A stretch of DNA of 64,000 nucleotides. Source: Pseudomonas fluorescens Q2-87 (lineage in GTDB: Bacteria; Pseudomonadota; Gammaproteobacteria; Pseudomonadales; Pseudomonadaceae). The stretch lies in the NCBI RefSeq assembly GCF_000281895.1, contig NZ_CM001558.1:3476556-3540555 (forward strand), given 5' to 3'. Below, piece after piece: positions 16,353-24,147 of this stretch. The notes under the pieces are model-generated. The model searched no databases. It saw only the letters and a program-made list of their open reading frames with translations, and had not been told where the DNA came from. How positions within the stretch are numbered: position 1 is the stretch's first letter; every line of letters begins with the position of its first letter. The translations under genes and the position numbers were made by a program.

Positions 16353-17465
16353 TCAGTGCTGCTGAATGAACTCAAGGATCAGTCGGTTGACCTGTTCGGC
16401 CGCTTCCATCTGCACCATGTGGCCCTGGCCGGAGAGCAACTCGACCTGCGCACTCAGCCCTTCGCTATGGGCCGCTGGAATGATCGCGTCGTCACTGCCC
16501 CAGATCACCAGGGTCGGCACATGACCGGCTTGCACCACTTCGCGCAGATCCACCTGCTGGCGACCATCGGCGAACAACGTCGCTGAAAGTTGCTGCAGCG
16601 CGGCGTCGACGCCCTCCAGGCGCTTGTACTTGAGCATGTCGTCGAGCATCTGCCGGTTGACCAGCTCGGCATTGGAAAACAGCTGCACCAACTGCGGCTT
16701 GAGGGCGTTGCGGTTGGCCGCTTCGACGAAACCTTTCAGGTAGCCGCCGTTGATCTCCCCGCCCAGCCCAGCGCTGCCGATCAGGGTCAGCGAGCGTATC
16801 CGCTGGGGCATCAGGCGCGCGGCGTTCAGCGACACCGCCCCACCCATGGAATGCCCCACCAGATGCACCGCGTTGATATCCAGGTGATCGAGCATGGCCA
16901 GCACCACGTTGCTCAGTTCGTCCAGGTCACCGCTTTGCAGGGTTTTCGAAGATTCGCCATGCCCCGGCAGGTCCAGGGCAATCACCCGGCGCCCGGCTGC
17001 CAGCGCCTCGTGGTTGAACAGCCAATTGTTCAGGTCACCGCCGAAACCGTGCACCAGCAACAGCGGCGTGCCGCCCTCGCCGCGCTCGAAATAGCGGATC
17101 ACCCGGCCGTCCAATTCAACTTTCTGCGGTTTCGGACCGCTGTCTTCGTCAGCCGCATCACCCGGCACGAAGCTGGCCTGGAACTGCTCGATCACCGCAT
17201 CGATCTCGGCGTCGCTGGCCTCGCCGTCCACGACAATGCCCAGCAGTGCGCCGACCGCCAGGGTTTCGTCCTGGCGGGCGATCTGCCGACGCAATATCCC
17301 GGAAAACGGCGCCTCGACGCTGCTGGAGATCTTGTCGGTCTCCACGTCCATCACTTCATCGCCCTTGGTGATGGCCTGGCCCTCCTCCTTGAGCCAGGCA
17401 TCGACCCGGCCTTCGGTCATCGACAGGCCCCACTTGGGCATGGTCAGGGTAAAAATCTGGCTCAT
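16353..17465 (-). CDS. acoC: Acetoin dehydrogenase E2 (dihydrolipoamide acetyltransferase)
   Basis: A 370-residue protein with an N-terminal lipoyl domain (residues 1-80; lipoyl Lys45 in VETDKISSS), a linker, and a C-terminal alpha/beta-hydrolase-fold domain (about 120-370; HGFGGDLNNW, nucleophile Ser206 in VGHSMGGA). The hydrolase-like C-terminus in place of the usual E2 catalytic domain is characteristic of P. putida AcoC. It carries the acetyl group made from acetoin by AcoAB to coenzyme A. Its ATG overlaps the acoB stop (TGATG), with GGAG 9 nt upstream. No E3 gene is present in the cluster, so a general lipoamide dehydrogenase is probably borrowed. Confidence 0.92.
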   Translation of the reverse strand: MSQIFTLTMPKWGLSMTEGRVDAWLKEEGQAITKGDEVMDVETDKISSSVEAPFSGILRRQIARQDETLAVGALLGIVVDGEASDAEIDAVIEQFQASFVPGDAADEDSGPKPQKVELDGRVIRYFERGEGGTPLLLVHGFGGDLNNWLFNHEALAAGRRVIALDLPGHGESSKTLQSGDLDELSNVVLAMLDHLDINAVHLVGHSMGGAVSLNAARLMPQRIRSLTLIGSAGLGGEINGGYLKGFVEAANRNALKPQLVQLFSNAELVNRQMLDDMLKYKRLEGVDAALQQLSATLFADGRQQVDLREVVQAGHVPTLVIWGSDDAIIPAAHSEGLSAQVELLSGQGHMVQMEAAEQVNRLILEFIQQH

Positions 17466-18481
17466 CAGCGCTTGCTCCACTCGATCACGTTGAGCACGGC
17501 TTGCTCGATCTTCGCCGCGTCGGGGATGTACAGGTCTTCCAGGGCATCGGAAAACGGCACCGGCGTGTGCGGCGCGGTGACCATTTCAATGGGGGCCTTC
17601 AGCGCGCCAAAGGCTTTTTGCGCCACCAGCGCGGAAATATCGGTGGCCATGGAGCAGCGCGGGTTGGCTTCGTCGATCACCACCAGGCGCCCGGTCTTCT
17701 CGACGCTTTCAAGAATGCTGTCCTCGTCCATCGGACTGGTGGTGCGCAGGTCGATGACTTCGCAGTCGATCCCGCGCCCGGCCAGGCTGCGCGCGGCGTC
17801 CATCGCGGTGTTGACCATGCGCCCGTACGACACCAGGGTCACGTCCTTGCCGTCGCGCAGGAAGTTGGCCTCGCCAAAGGGAATGGTGTAGAGCTCTTCG
17901 GGCACGTCGCCTTGCATGCTGTAGAGCAACTTGTGCTCGCAGAAAATCACCGGGTCGTTGTCGCGGATCGCCTGGATCAGCAAGCCCTTGGCGTCGTAGG
18001 GCGATGACGGGCAAACGACCTTGAGCCCAGGGATGTGGGTCCACAGCGAGGTGAGCATTTGCGAATGCTGGGCGGCGGCGCGCAGGCCGGCGCCGACCAT
18101 GGTGCGGATCACCAGGGGCGTGGAAGCCTTGCCCCCGAACATGTAGCGAAACTTCGCCGCCTGGTTGAGGATCTGGTCCAGGCAGCAACCGGCGAAGTCG
18201 ACGAACATCAGTTCGCACACCGGGCGCACGCCACAGGTGGCGGCCCCCACGGCGGCGCCGACGTAACCGATCTCAGACAGCGGCGTGTCCAGCACGCGGC
18301 CGGGGAATTGGTCGTAAAGGCCCTTGGTGACGCCGAGCACACCGCCCCAGGCGTCGTTCTCACCGGGTGCGCCGGCACCACCGGCAACATCCTCGCCCAT
18401 GATGAAGACACTGGTGTCGCGGCGCATTTCCTGGGCCAGGGCTTCGTTGATTGCCTGCTGATAGCTGATTTTTCTCGCCAT
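17465..18481 (-). CDS. acoB: Acetoin dehydrogenase E1 beta subunit
   Basis: A 338-residue transketolase-like protein. It shows the E1-beta N-terminus (KISYQQAINEALAQEMRRDTSVFIMGEDV), TPLSEIGYVGAAVGAA, and a C-terminal transketolase domain (DCEVIDLRTTSPMDEDSILESVEKTGRLVVIDEANP). With AcoA it forms the thiamine-diphosphate-dependent E1 that cleaves acetoin to acetaldehyde and an enzyme-bound acetyl unit. It lies 36 bp after acoA and overlaps acoC. Confidence 0.93.
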   Translation of the reverse strand: MARKISYQQAINEALAQEMRRDTSVFIMGEDVAGGAGAPGENDAWGGVLGVTKGLYDQFPGRVLDTPLSEIGYVGAAVGAATCGVRPVCELMFVDFAGCCLDQILNQAAKFRYMFGGKASTPLVIRTMVGAGLRAAAQHSQMLTSLWTHIPGLKVVCPSSPYDAKGLLIQAIRDNDPVIFCEHKLLYSMQGDVPEELYTIPFGEANFLRDGKDVTLVSYGRMVNTAMDAARSLAGRGIDCEVIDLRTTSPMDEDSILESVEKTGRLVVIDEANPRCSMATDISALVAQKAFGALKAPIEMVTAPHTPVPFSDALEDLYIPDAAKIEQAVLNVIEWSKR

Positions 18482-18517
18482 GATGGGATTCTCTATTGTT
18501 GTTATTCGGGAGGGCGT

Positions 18518-19495
18518 TCAGGGGTAGCTGACGTAGACGTCGGTCAGCAGGTCCGCCGCAGAGGGCTTGGGATCGGACTTGGCCTTGTACACCGCGCTTT
18601 CGATCAGCAGTTCCACCTCCTTGTCGATCTGGTCCAACTGCTCCACGGTGAGCAATCCGGCCCGGGTGGTGCGCTCGCGAAACTGCATCAGGCAGTCCTG
18701 GTTTTCGCGGAAATGCTTGACCTCGTCGGGGGCCCGATACGTCTGGGCATCGCCTTCGAAATGGCCGTAGTAACGCGTCAGCTTGACCTCGATCAGCGAC
18801 GGCCCTTCCCCGGCCCGGGCGCGCTCCACCGCCGCCCCGGCCGCTTCATGGACGGCGAAGAAATCAAAACCGTCCACCGTCACGCCAGGCATGCCGAACC
18901 CGGCGGCGCGGTCGGCGATGTGGTCACAGGCCACCGACCAGTTGGAAGCGGTGGCTTCGGCGTAACCGTTGTTTTCGGCGATGAACAGGCACGGCAGGTT
19001 CCATACCGAGGCCATGTTCATGGCTTCGAACACCGCGCCCTCGTTGGAGCCGCCATCGCCGAAGAACACCACGGCGACGCTGTCGGTGCCCTTGAGCCGG
19101 GCCGCCAGCGCGGCGCCCACCACCAGGGGCGCGCCGGCGCCGACGATACCGTTGGCACCGAGCATGCCTTTTTCGAAATCGGCGATGTGCATCGAGCCGC
19201 CCTTGCCCTGGCAGACGCCGGTTTTCTTGCCGTAGATCTCGGCCATCATCCCGTAGACATCCACGCCCTTGGCGATGCAGTGGCCGTGGCCACGGTGGTT
19301 GGAGGCGATGCAGTCGTCATCGCCCAGGTGAGCCATGACGCCGGCGGCCGAGGCTTCTTCGCCGGCATACAGGTGGACGAAACCGGGGATCTCGCCGGTG
19401 GCGAACTCCACGTGCAGGCGCTCTTCGAAGGCGCGAATGGTGCGCATCACCTGGTAGGCGTGCAGCAGTTGATCGTGGGTCAGCGGTGTCGACAT
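18518..19495 (-). CDS. acoA: Acetoin dehydrogenase E1 alpha subunit
   Basis: A 325-residue E1-alpha with the thiamine-diphosphate/Mg motif GDGGSNEGAVFEAMNMASVWNLPCLFIAENNGY (given as family signature, about residues 155-187: GDG ... NN). It also has the substrate-side segment SNHRGHGHCIAKGVDV. It starts 2 bp after the acoX stop with AGGAGAA upstream. Gene order and length match P. putida acoA. Confidence 0.93.
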   Translation of the reverse strand: MSTPLTHDQLLHAYQVMRTIRAFEERLHVEFATGEIPGFVHLYAGEEASAAGVMAHLGDDDCIASNHRGHGHCIAKGVDVYGMMAEIYGKKTGVCQGKGGSMHIADFEKGMLGANGIVGAGAPLVVGAALAARLKGTDSVAVVFFGDGGSNEGAVFEAMNMASVWNLPCLFIAENNGYAEATASNWSVACDHIADRAAGFGMPGVTVDGFDFFAVHEAAGAAVERARAGEGPSLIEVKLTRYYGHFEGDAQTYRAPDEVKHFRENQDCLMQFRERTTRAGLLTVEQLDQIDKEVELLIESAVYKAKSDPKPSAADLLTDVYVSYP

Positions 19496-19497
19496 TT

Positions 19498-20571
19498 TTA
19501 TTCTCCTGGGGTGTCTTCTTGAAGATTCAGAGGGTGTTGCGGGTGTTCGCGGCCAATGGCCAGCAAACGCTGTTGCGCGGCGTAGGCCAGCACCGCGTTG
19601 ACGTCGATGCTCAGCGGACCGCCGGCGTCGAGGGTGACCGTGGGCCGGTCATGGACGTTGAATTCGATTTCCCGCTCGCCGTCCAAGGCCAGGGTGCCGC
19701 TGGCGAGCGACAGGCCATGGGCGACGCCGGGTTCCAGGGGGCCGGCGGCGAGCACGCCACAGCCTTGCAGCAAGCCCGGCGCGAGCGGCACCAGCAGCGC
19801 TTCGGGGGATTGCGGATCGAGGCGCATCCAGGCCCCGCCCGGTGCCTGGCGTGACACCGGAAACCACAGGCCGCACAGCGCCGACAGGCCAATGGATTGC
19901 GGTTCGGCAAAGGTCACGAAGACTTCAGCCAGATCCTGCGCCCGACTGATGGCCCGGGCGCCGACAAAACGCAGCGGCGACACGGCGACATCCACCAGGG
20001 CGACTTCCCGCAGGCCGCGTGCGGCATCGCAGACCAGCAGGCGCTTGTTGCGGCGCAAGCCGAGCTGTGCCGGTACCCGGCCGCTGGCGTACAACCCGCC
20101 GGCCAGCCCGGCGCTGGTGGCTTCGCGCAATTCGGGAAAGGCGTTGTTGGTGCCGGTGGACAAGGTCAGCAACGGGATGTCGCCTACCTCGGCAGCCACC
20201 GCCTTGTGCGTGCCGTCGCCACCGAGCACGGCGATCAGCGCCACCTCGCGTTCGGCCATCAGGCGTGCCGCGCGGCGGGTGTCCTCGACGGTCTGGCGCA
20301 AGGTCAGGTCGAGAAATTCGAGGGCCGGCCAGTGACTGCTGCGGGCCTGGCGGCTGTGGCTGTTCTTCAACACGGCGGCAGCGATGCCGGTCATGTCGGT
20401 GGGCATCAGCACCTGCTCGATGCCGGTGGCCCCGAAAGCGGCCAGCAGGCGCTGGATCACCGAAACCTTGTCAGTGCTGGAAAACAACCCGGCATTGGCG
20501 GTCAGGCGTCGCACGTCTCGGCCCGATGCGGGGTTGGCGATGATGCCCACCGTCAGCGGTCGACGACTCAT
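19498..20571 (-). CDS. acoX: AcoX, ATP-NAD kinase-like protein of the acetoin operon
   Basis: A 357-residue protein with the NAD-kinase/diacylglycerol-kinase fold: VGIIANPASGRDVRRL at the N-terminus, the GGDGT motif (IAVLGGDGTHKAVAA, about residues 115-130) and TLSTGTNNAFPE. AcoX is conserved as first gene of aco operons in Pseudomonas and Ralstonia, but its job in acetoin use is unproven. A near-consensus sigma-54 promoter lies 100 bp upstream, so this gene opens the operon. Confidence 0.9.
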   Translation of the reverse strand: MSRRPLTVGIIANPASGRDVRRLTANAGLFSSTDKVSVIQRLLAAFGATGIEQVLMPTDMTGIAAAVLKNSHSRQARSSHWPALEFLDLTLRQTVEDTRRAARLMAEREVALIAVLGGDGTHKAVAAEVGDIPLLTLSTGTNNAFPELREATSAGLAGGLYASGRVPAQLGLRRNKRLLVCDAARGLREVALVDVAVSPLRFVGARAISRAQDLAEVFVTFAEPQSIGLSALCGLWFPVSRQAPGGAWMRLDPQSPEALLVPLAPGLLQGCGVLAAGPLEPGVAHGLSLASGTLALDGEREIEFNVHDRPTVTLDAGGPLSIDVNAVLAYAAQQRLLAIGREHPQHPLNLQEDTPGE

Positions 20572-20671
20572 GGCGCCACCGTGGGTGAGACAGGCAAATG
20601 ACCTGGGCAGGGAGACATACGCACCTCGTTGTTATTATTGGATGGCCCGTCGGGCGGGCTTCAGAGGTAGA

Positions 20672-20686
20672 GCAAGGGCGGTGCCA
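20672..20686 (-). promoter_or_regulatory. Sigma-54 (-24/-12) promoter of acoXABC-adh
   Basis: On the minus strand the sequence TGGCACCGCCCTTGC matches the consensus TGGCAC-N5-TTGC in all ten fixed positions. It is 100 bp before the acoX ATG and faces the AcoR activator gene, whose product carries the sigma-54 contact motif. Confidence 0.85.
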
Positions 20687-20762
20687 GTTGCTGGCATAAC
20701 CTGCGAAACGACCGGTCTAGAGCGGTTCTTTGGTGGTTATGGGTACAGCGAAGCGAGCCCCG

Positions 20763-20781
20763 GTGAGACGCCACATGTCAG
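20763..20781. promoter_or_regulatory. Second, imperfect AcoR upstream activating site
   Basis: GTGAGACG-CCA-CATGTCAG: the left arm is identical to that of the perfect palindrome at 20806-20824, and the right arm keeps 5 of 8 bases. Centre-to-centre distance is 43 bp (about four helical turns), suited to cooperative binding. Confidence 0.5.
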
Positions 20782-20805
20782 CCTGCACGAGGGCTCGGCG
20801 AGACG

Positions 20806-20824
20806 GTGAGACGTGGCGTCTCAC
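20806..20824. promoter_or_regulatory. AcoR upstream activating palindrome
   Basis: Perfect 8-3-8 palindrome GTGAGACG-TGG-CGTCTCAC, about 120-150 bp upstream of the sigma-54 promoter, the usual place for an enhancer, and 90 bp before acoR. The 342-bp gap 20572-20913 holds this site, the weaker copy and the promoter, and no gene. Confidence 0.75.
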
Positions 20825-20913
20825 GCCGGCCATCGGCGTCATCAGGCTTGTCTGCGCAGGGCGAAGGGCGCTTAATGCGTCCACAACGATAAGAAGCTGA
20901 ACCGGAGGCCCCT

Positions 20914-22779
20914 ATGCTTTCCGCTCACTCCCGGGCGCACGTGGATTGCGTCAGCCGCGTGGTAAGAAACGCGGATCAATTGCCACAACTGCCCGTCCCG
21001 GACCTGATCCTCGACTCCTGGCGCCGCTCCATGGAGCAGCACCACTTGGACCCGGGCTCGCTGCAAGGCCCACGCATCCTGTCGGAGAATGTGCTCAAGC
21101 AATGCCGCGAGCGCTCCGAGCTGTTCCTCAACATCGCCAGCGAAGAAGTGGCGCGTCTGCACGGCCGGGTGCGCGATGCCGACTACTGCGTCCTGCTCAC
21201 CGACGCCCAGGGCCAGACCATCGATTATCGGGTGGAAACCTCGATCCGCAACGACTGCCGCAAGGCCGGGCTGTACCTGGGCACCTGTTGGTCGGAAGGT
21301 GAGGAAGGCACGTGTGGCGTGGCGGCGGTGCTCACGGCGAAGGCGCCGGTGACGGTGCACAAGCGCGATCATTTCCGCGCAGCGTTCATCGGCCTGACCT
21401 GCTCCGCCGCGCCGGTCTTCGACCCTCAGGGCGGGTTGCTTGGGGTGCTGGACGTCTCGGCGGTGCGCTCGCCGGATGATCGGCGCTCGCAGCATCTGAT
21501 CCGGCAAATGGTGGTGCAGAGCGCCCGGGAAATCGAGCAGGCATTTTTCATGAGCAGCGCTCAAAAGTACTGGGTGCTGCGGGCCCACCGCAACGCCGGA
21601 TACGTCGACAGCCAGCCCGACTTCCTGTTCGCCTGGGATGACGACGGTTGCCTCCAGGCCTTGAACCCAGCCGCCCGCCAGTATTTGTTGCAGCAGTACG
21701 GTCAGTTACCGCAACACATCAGCCAAGTCTTCGATCCGCAACAGTTGCACCGCGCCCGTGATGAGAGCCTCTACCCGCTCGACCCCGCTCTACATGGCCG
21801 CTTGAGCGCGCCACGTCATCGGGCCAGCCCGCGGCCCCGGACGGCGCTGGCCCCGGCCGAACTGGATCCGCGCCTGGCCGACAGCCTGCGCCTGGCGGTG
21901 CGGGTCAAGGACCGCAACCTGCCAGTGCTGATCCAAGGCGAAACCGGTTCGGGCAAAGAGGTATTCGCCCGTCAATTGCATCAGGCCAGTCAGCGCCGGG
22001 ATCGCCCTTTCGTGGCGTTGAACTGCGCGGCGATTCCCGAAAGCCTGATCGAGAGCGAGTTGTTCGGCTACGTCGCCGGGGCCTTCACCGGCGCCTCGAC
22101 CAAGGGCATGCAGGGGTTGTTGCAGCAGGCCGATGGCGGAACGCTGTTCCTCGATGAAATCGGTGACATGCCGCTGGCCTTGCAGACCCGTCTGCTGCGG
22201 GTACTGGCCGAGGGTGAAGTGGCACCGCTGGGCGCATCCCGTCGCAAAGCAGTGGACATCCAAGTGATCTGCGCCACCCACCGCGACCTGGAGACGCTGG
22301 TGGCCGCTGGCGAGTTTCGTGAGGATTTGTACTTCCGCCTCGGCGGTGCGCGCTTCCAGTTACCGCCGTTGCGCGAGCGCAGTGACCGGTTGATGCTGAT
22401 CAACCGCATTCTCGCCGAGGAGTCGGCGTTATGTGGCGAGGCTCTGCAGTTGAGCGGCGCGGCCTTGGAATGCCTGCTCGGTTATCACTGGCCGGGCAAT
22501 ATCCGCCAGTTGCGCCATGTGCTGCGTTACGCCTGCGCGGTGTGCGAAGGCAGTGTCATCCAACTCAGCCAGTTGCCCGAGTCGTTGCACCCCGCAGATG
22601 CCGATGCCCATGCGCCGGAGCCCATCGCCAGCCCGGAACGCCAGGCCCTGCTCGATGCCTTGGTGCGTCACCGCTGGAAGCCCACCGCCGCTGCTCGCGC
22701 CTTGGGCATTTCCCGGGCAACCCTGTACCGACGGGTGCATCAGCATGGCATCGACATGCCTGGCCGAAGCCCGGCGTGA
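20914..22779 (+). CDS. acoR: Acetoin catabolism sigma-54-dependent activator
   Basis: A 621-residue enhancer-binding protein. The N-terminal half is a GAF-type sensor (about residues 60-215). The AAA+ domain (about 315-545) has Walker A GETGSGKE (about 343), the sigma-54 contact motif GAFTGA (about 389), Walker B TLFLDEIGD and the arginine-finger region. A Fis-type helix-turn-helix ends the protein (KPTAAARALGISRATLYRRV). GGAGG lies 5 nt before the ATG. It is divergent from acoX across a region with a perfect palindrome and a -24/-12 promoter, so it is the acetoin-responsive activator. Confidence 0.95.
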   Translation: MLSAHSRAHVDCVSRVVRNADQLPQLPVPDLILDSWRRSMEQHHLDPGSLQGPRILSENVLKQCRERSELFLNIASEEVARLHGRVRDADYCVLLTDAQGQTIDYRVETSIRNDCRKAGLYLGTCWSEGEEGTCGVAAVLTAKAPVTVHKRDHFRAAFIGLTCSAAPVFDPQGGLLGVLDVSAVRSPDDRRSQHLIRQMVVQSAREIEQAFFMSSAQKYWVLRAHRNAGYVDSQPDFLFAWDDDGCLQALNPAARQYLLQQYGQLPQHISQVFDPQQLHRARDESLYPLDPALHGRLSAPRHRASPRPRTALAPAELDPRLADSLRLAVRVKDRNLPVLIQGETGSGKEVFARQLHQASQRRDRPFVALNCAAIPESLIESELFGYVAGAFTGASTKGMQGLLQQADGGTLFLDEIGDMPLALQTRLLRVLAEGEVAPLGASRRKAVDIQVICATHRDLETLVAAGEFREDLYFRLGGARFQLPPLRERSDRLMLINRILAEESALCGEALQLSGAALECLLGYHWPGNIRQLRHVLRYACAVCEGSVIQLSQLPESLHPADADAHAPEPIASPERQALLDALVRHRWKPTAAARALGISRATLYRRVHQHGIDMPGRSPA

Positions 22780-22789
22780 AGACGAGGGG

Positions 22790-23119
22790 CTATTTCTGCG
22801 CCAATTCATGACGCACGCACTGTTCGTAGTAGGTCTGCTTGACGGCGGCCGGCTTGAGGCGCGAAGCGCTGTTGTAGGTCTGTTCGGTAATGCCCAGGGC
22901 AGTCATGCGCATCCAGGGCCGGGGAAACTTGCGCACTTGCAAGCGCTTGCGCGCACCGTACAGGCTGGTGCCAGAGAGCTTGGAGGCCTGCGCCCCGGCC
23001 GCAATGTCCGAACCCCAGCGGCAGACCGACTGCTGGTTTTGCGTCAATGCCCGGGCCTGGGCCTCAAGCGAGACGGCCGCGAGCAGAAATGTCGCCACGA
23101 CCCACATGGAAATACGCAT
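22790..23119 (-). CDS. Small secreted hypothetical protein with two cysteines
   Basis: I do not recognise this family. The 109-residue product starts with a Sec signal peptide (MRISMWVVATFLLAAVSLEAQ, cleavage near ARA). The mature part is about 85 residues, basic, and has two cysteines (QSVCRWGSD near the start and YYEQCVRHEL near the end), probably a disulphide. An alternative TTG start five codons upstream exists. It converges with acoR with 10 bp between the stops. The sequence upstream leads into the REPIN array. Confidence 0.7.
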   Translation of the reverse strand: MRISMWVVATFLLAAVSLEAQARALTQNQQSVCRWGSDIAAGAQASKLSGTSLYGARKRLQVRKFPRPWMRMTALGITEQTYNSASRLKPAAVKQTYYEQCVRHELAQK

Positions 23120-23224
23120 AGGTTTGTCGCCCAACTTTCTGAAATAAAAGAAGTTTGACGATGTTCAAATGAGCAAGGGGCCAGCACTTGGCCGAAAAAA
23201 ACCACGCCGACGTTACGGTTCCCC

Positions 23225-23252
23225 GTGGCGAGGGAGCTTGCTCCCTCGCCAC
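23225..23252. repeat. Solo REP palindrome at the head of the REPIN array
   Basis: A 13-2-13 perfect palindrome GTGGCGAGGGAGC-TT-GCTCCCTCGCCAC with no spacer, followed by the same 24-bp linker that separates the REPINs downstream. Confidence 0.8.
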
Positions 23253-23276
23253 ATGGACCGGGTTGCAGCCTCTCTT

Positions 23277-24116
23277 GTGGCGAGGGGATTTATCCCCGCT
23301 GGGCTGCGCAGCAGTCCCAAAAAGGCTGGACACGGTCAGCCTGTTATACCGAGGTGTCTGGTTCTGGGGTTGCTTCGCAACCCAGCGGGAGCAAGCTCCC
23401 TCGCCACATGGACCGGGTTGCAGCCTCTCTTGTGGAGAGGGGATTTATCCCCGCTGGGCTGCGCAGCAGCCCCAAAAAGGCTGGACACGGTCAGCCTGTT
23501 ATACCGAGGTGGCTGGTCCTGGGGTTGCTTCGCAACCCAGCGGGGATAAATCCCCTCACCACAGAATGGTGTTTGGTCGTAAATGCTTTGTTGGCCTGAA
23601 ACACCCAACCCTCCAGCCAACCACAAGCCCGTGGCGAGGGAGCTTGCTCCCGCTGGGCTGCGCAACAGCCCCAAAAAGGCTGAACACGGTCAGCCTGTTA
23701 CACCGAGGTGTCTGGTTCTGGGGTTGCTTCGCAACCCAGCGGGAGCAAGCTCCCTCGCCACATAAACCGGGTTGCAGCCTCTCTTGTGGCGAGGGGATTT
23801 ATCCCCGCTGGGCTGCGCAGCAGCCCCAAAAAGGATGGACACGGTCAGCCTGTTACCCAGAGGTGTCTGGTTCTGGGGTTGCTTCGCAACCCAGCGGGGA
23901 TAAATCCCCTCACCACAGGGTGGTGTTTGGTCATAAATACTTTGTTGGCCTGATACACCTAACCCTCCAGCCAACCACAAACCCGTGGCGAGGGAGCTTG
24001 CTCCCGCTGGGCTGCGTAGCAGCCCCCAAAAAGGCTGAACACGGCCAGTCTGTTATACCGAGGTGTCTGGTTCTGGGGTTGCTTCGCAACCCAGCGGGAG
24101 CAAGCTCCCTCGCCAC
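23277..24116. repeat. Tandem array of five REPINs in a 354-bp higher-order repeat
   Basis: Five REPINs of 131-132 bp lie at 23277-23407, 23432-23562, 23631-23761, 23786-23916 and 23985-24116. Linkers alternate between a 24-bp type (ACCGGGTTGCAGCCTCTCTT) and a 68-bp type. The block 23277-23630 (REPIN, short linker, REPIN, long linker; 354 bp) is repeated as 23631-23984, then a fifth REPIN begins a third copy. Arms alternate between GATTTATC and AGCTTGCT tips. The first REPIN has one arm of each. This fills the whole gap of about 1 kb (23120-24147); no gene is credible in it. Confidence 0.9.
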
Positions 24117-24147
24117 ATGGTCCGGGTGGTGGTTCTGTTACCACGGG

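Noticed and set aside
16590..19522. Rightward open frames of 433 and 495 codons opposite acoC, acoB and acoA
   Set aside because: No start signals or domains; the leftward products carry complete E1 and E2 motifs.
23225..24116. CRISPR array
   Set aside because: Repeats are long palindromic REPINs (131 bp) with near-identical linkers, not short repeats with unique spacers; no cas genes.
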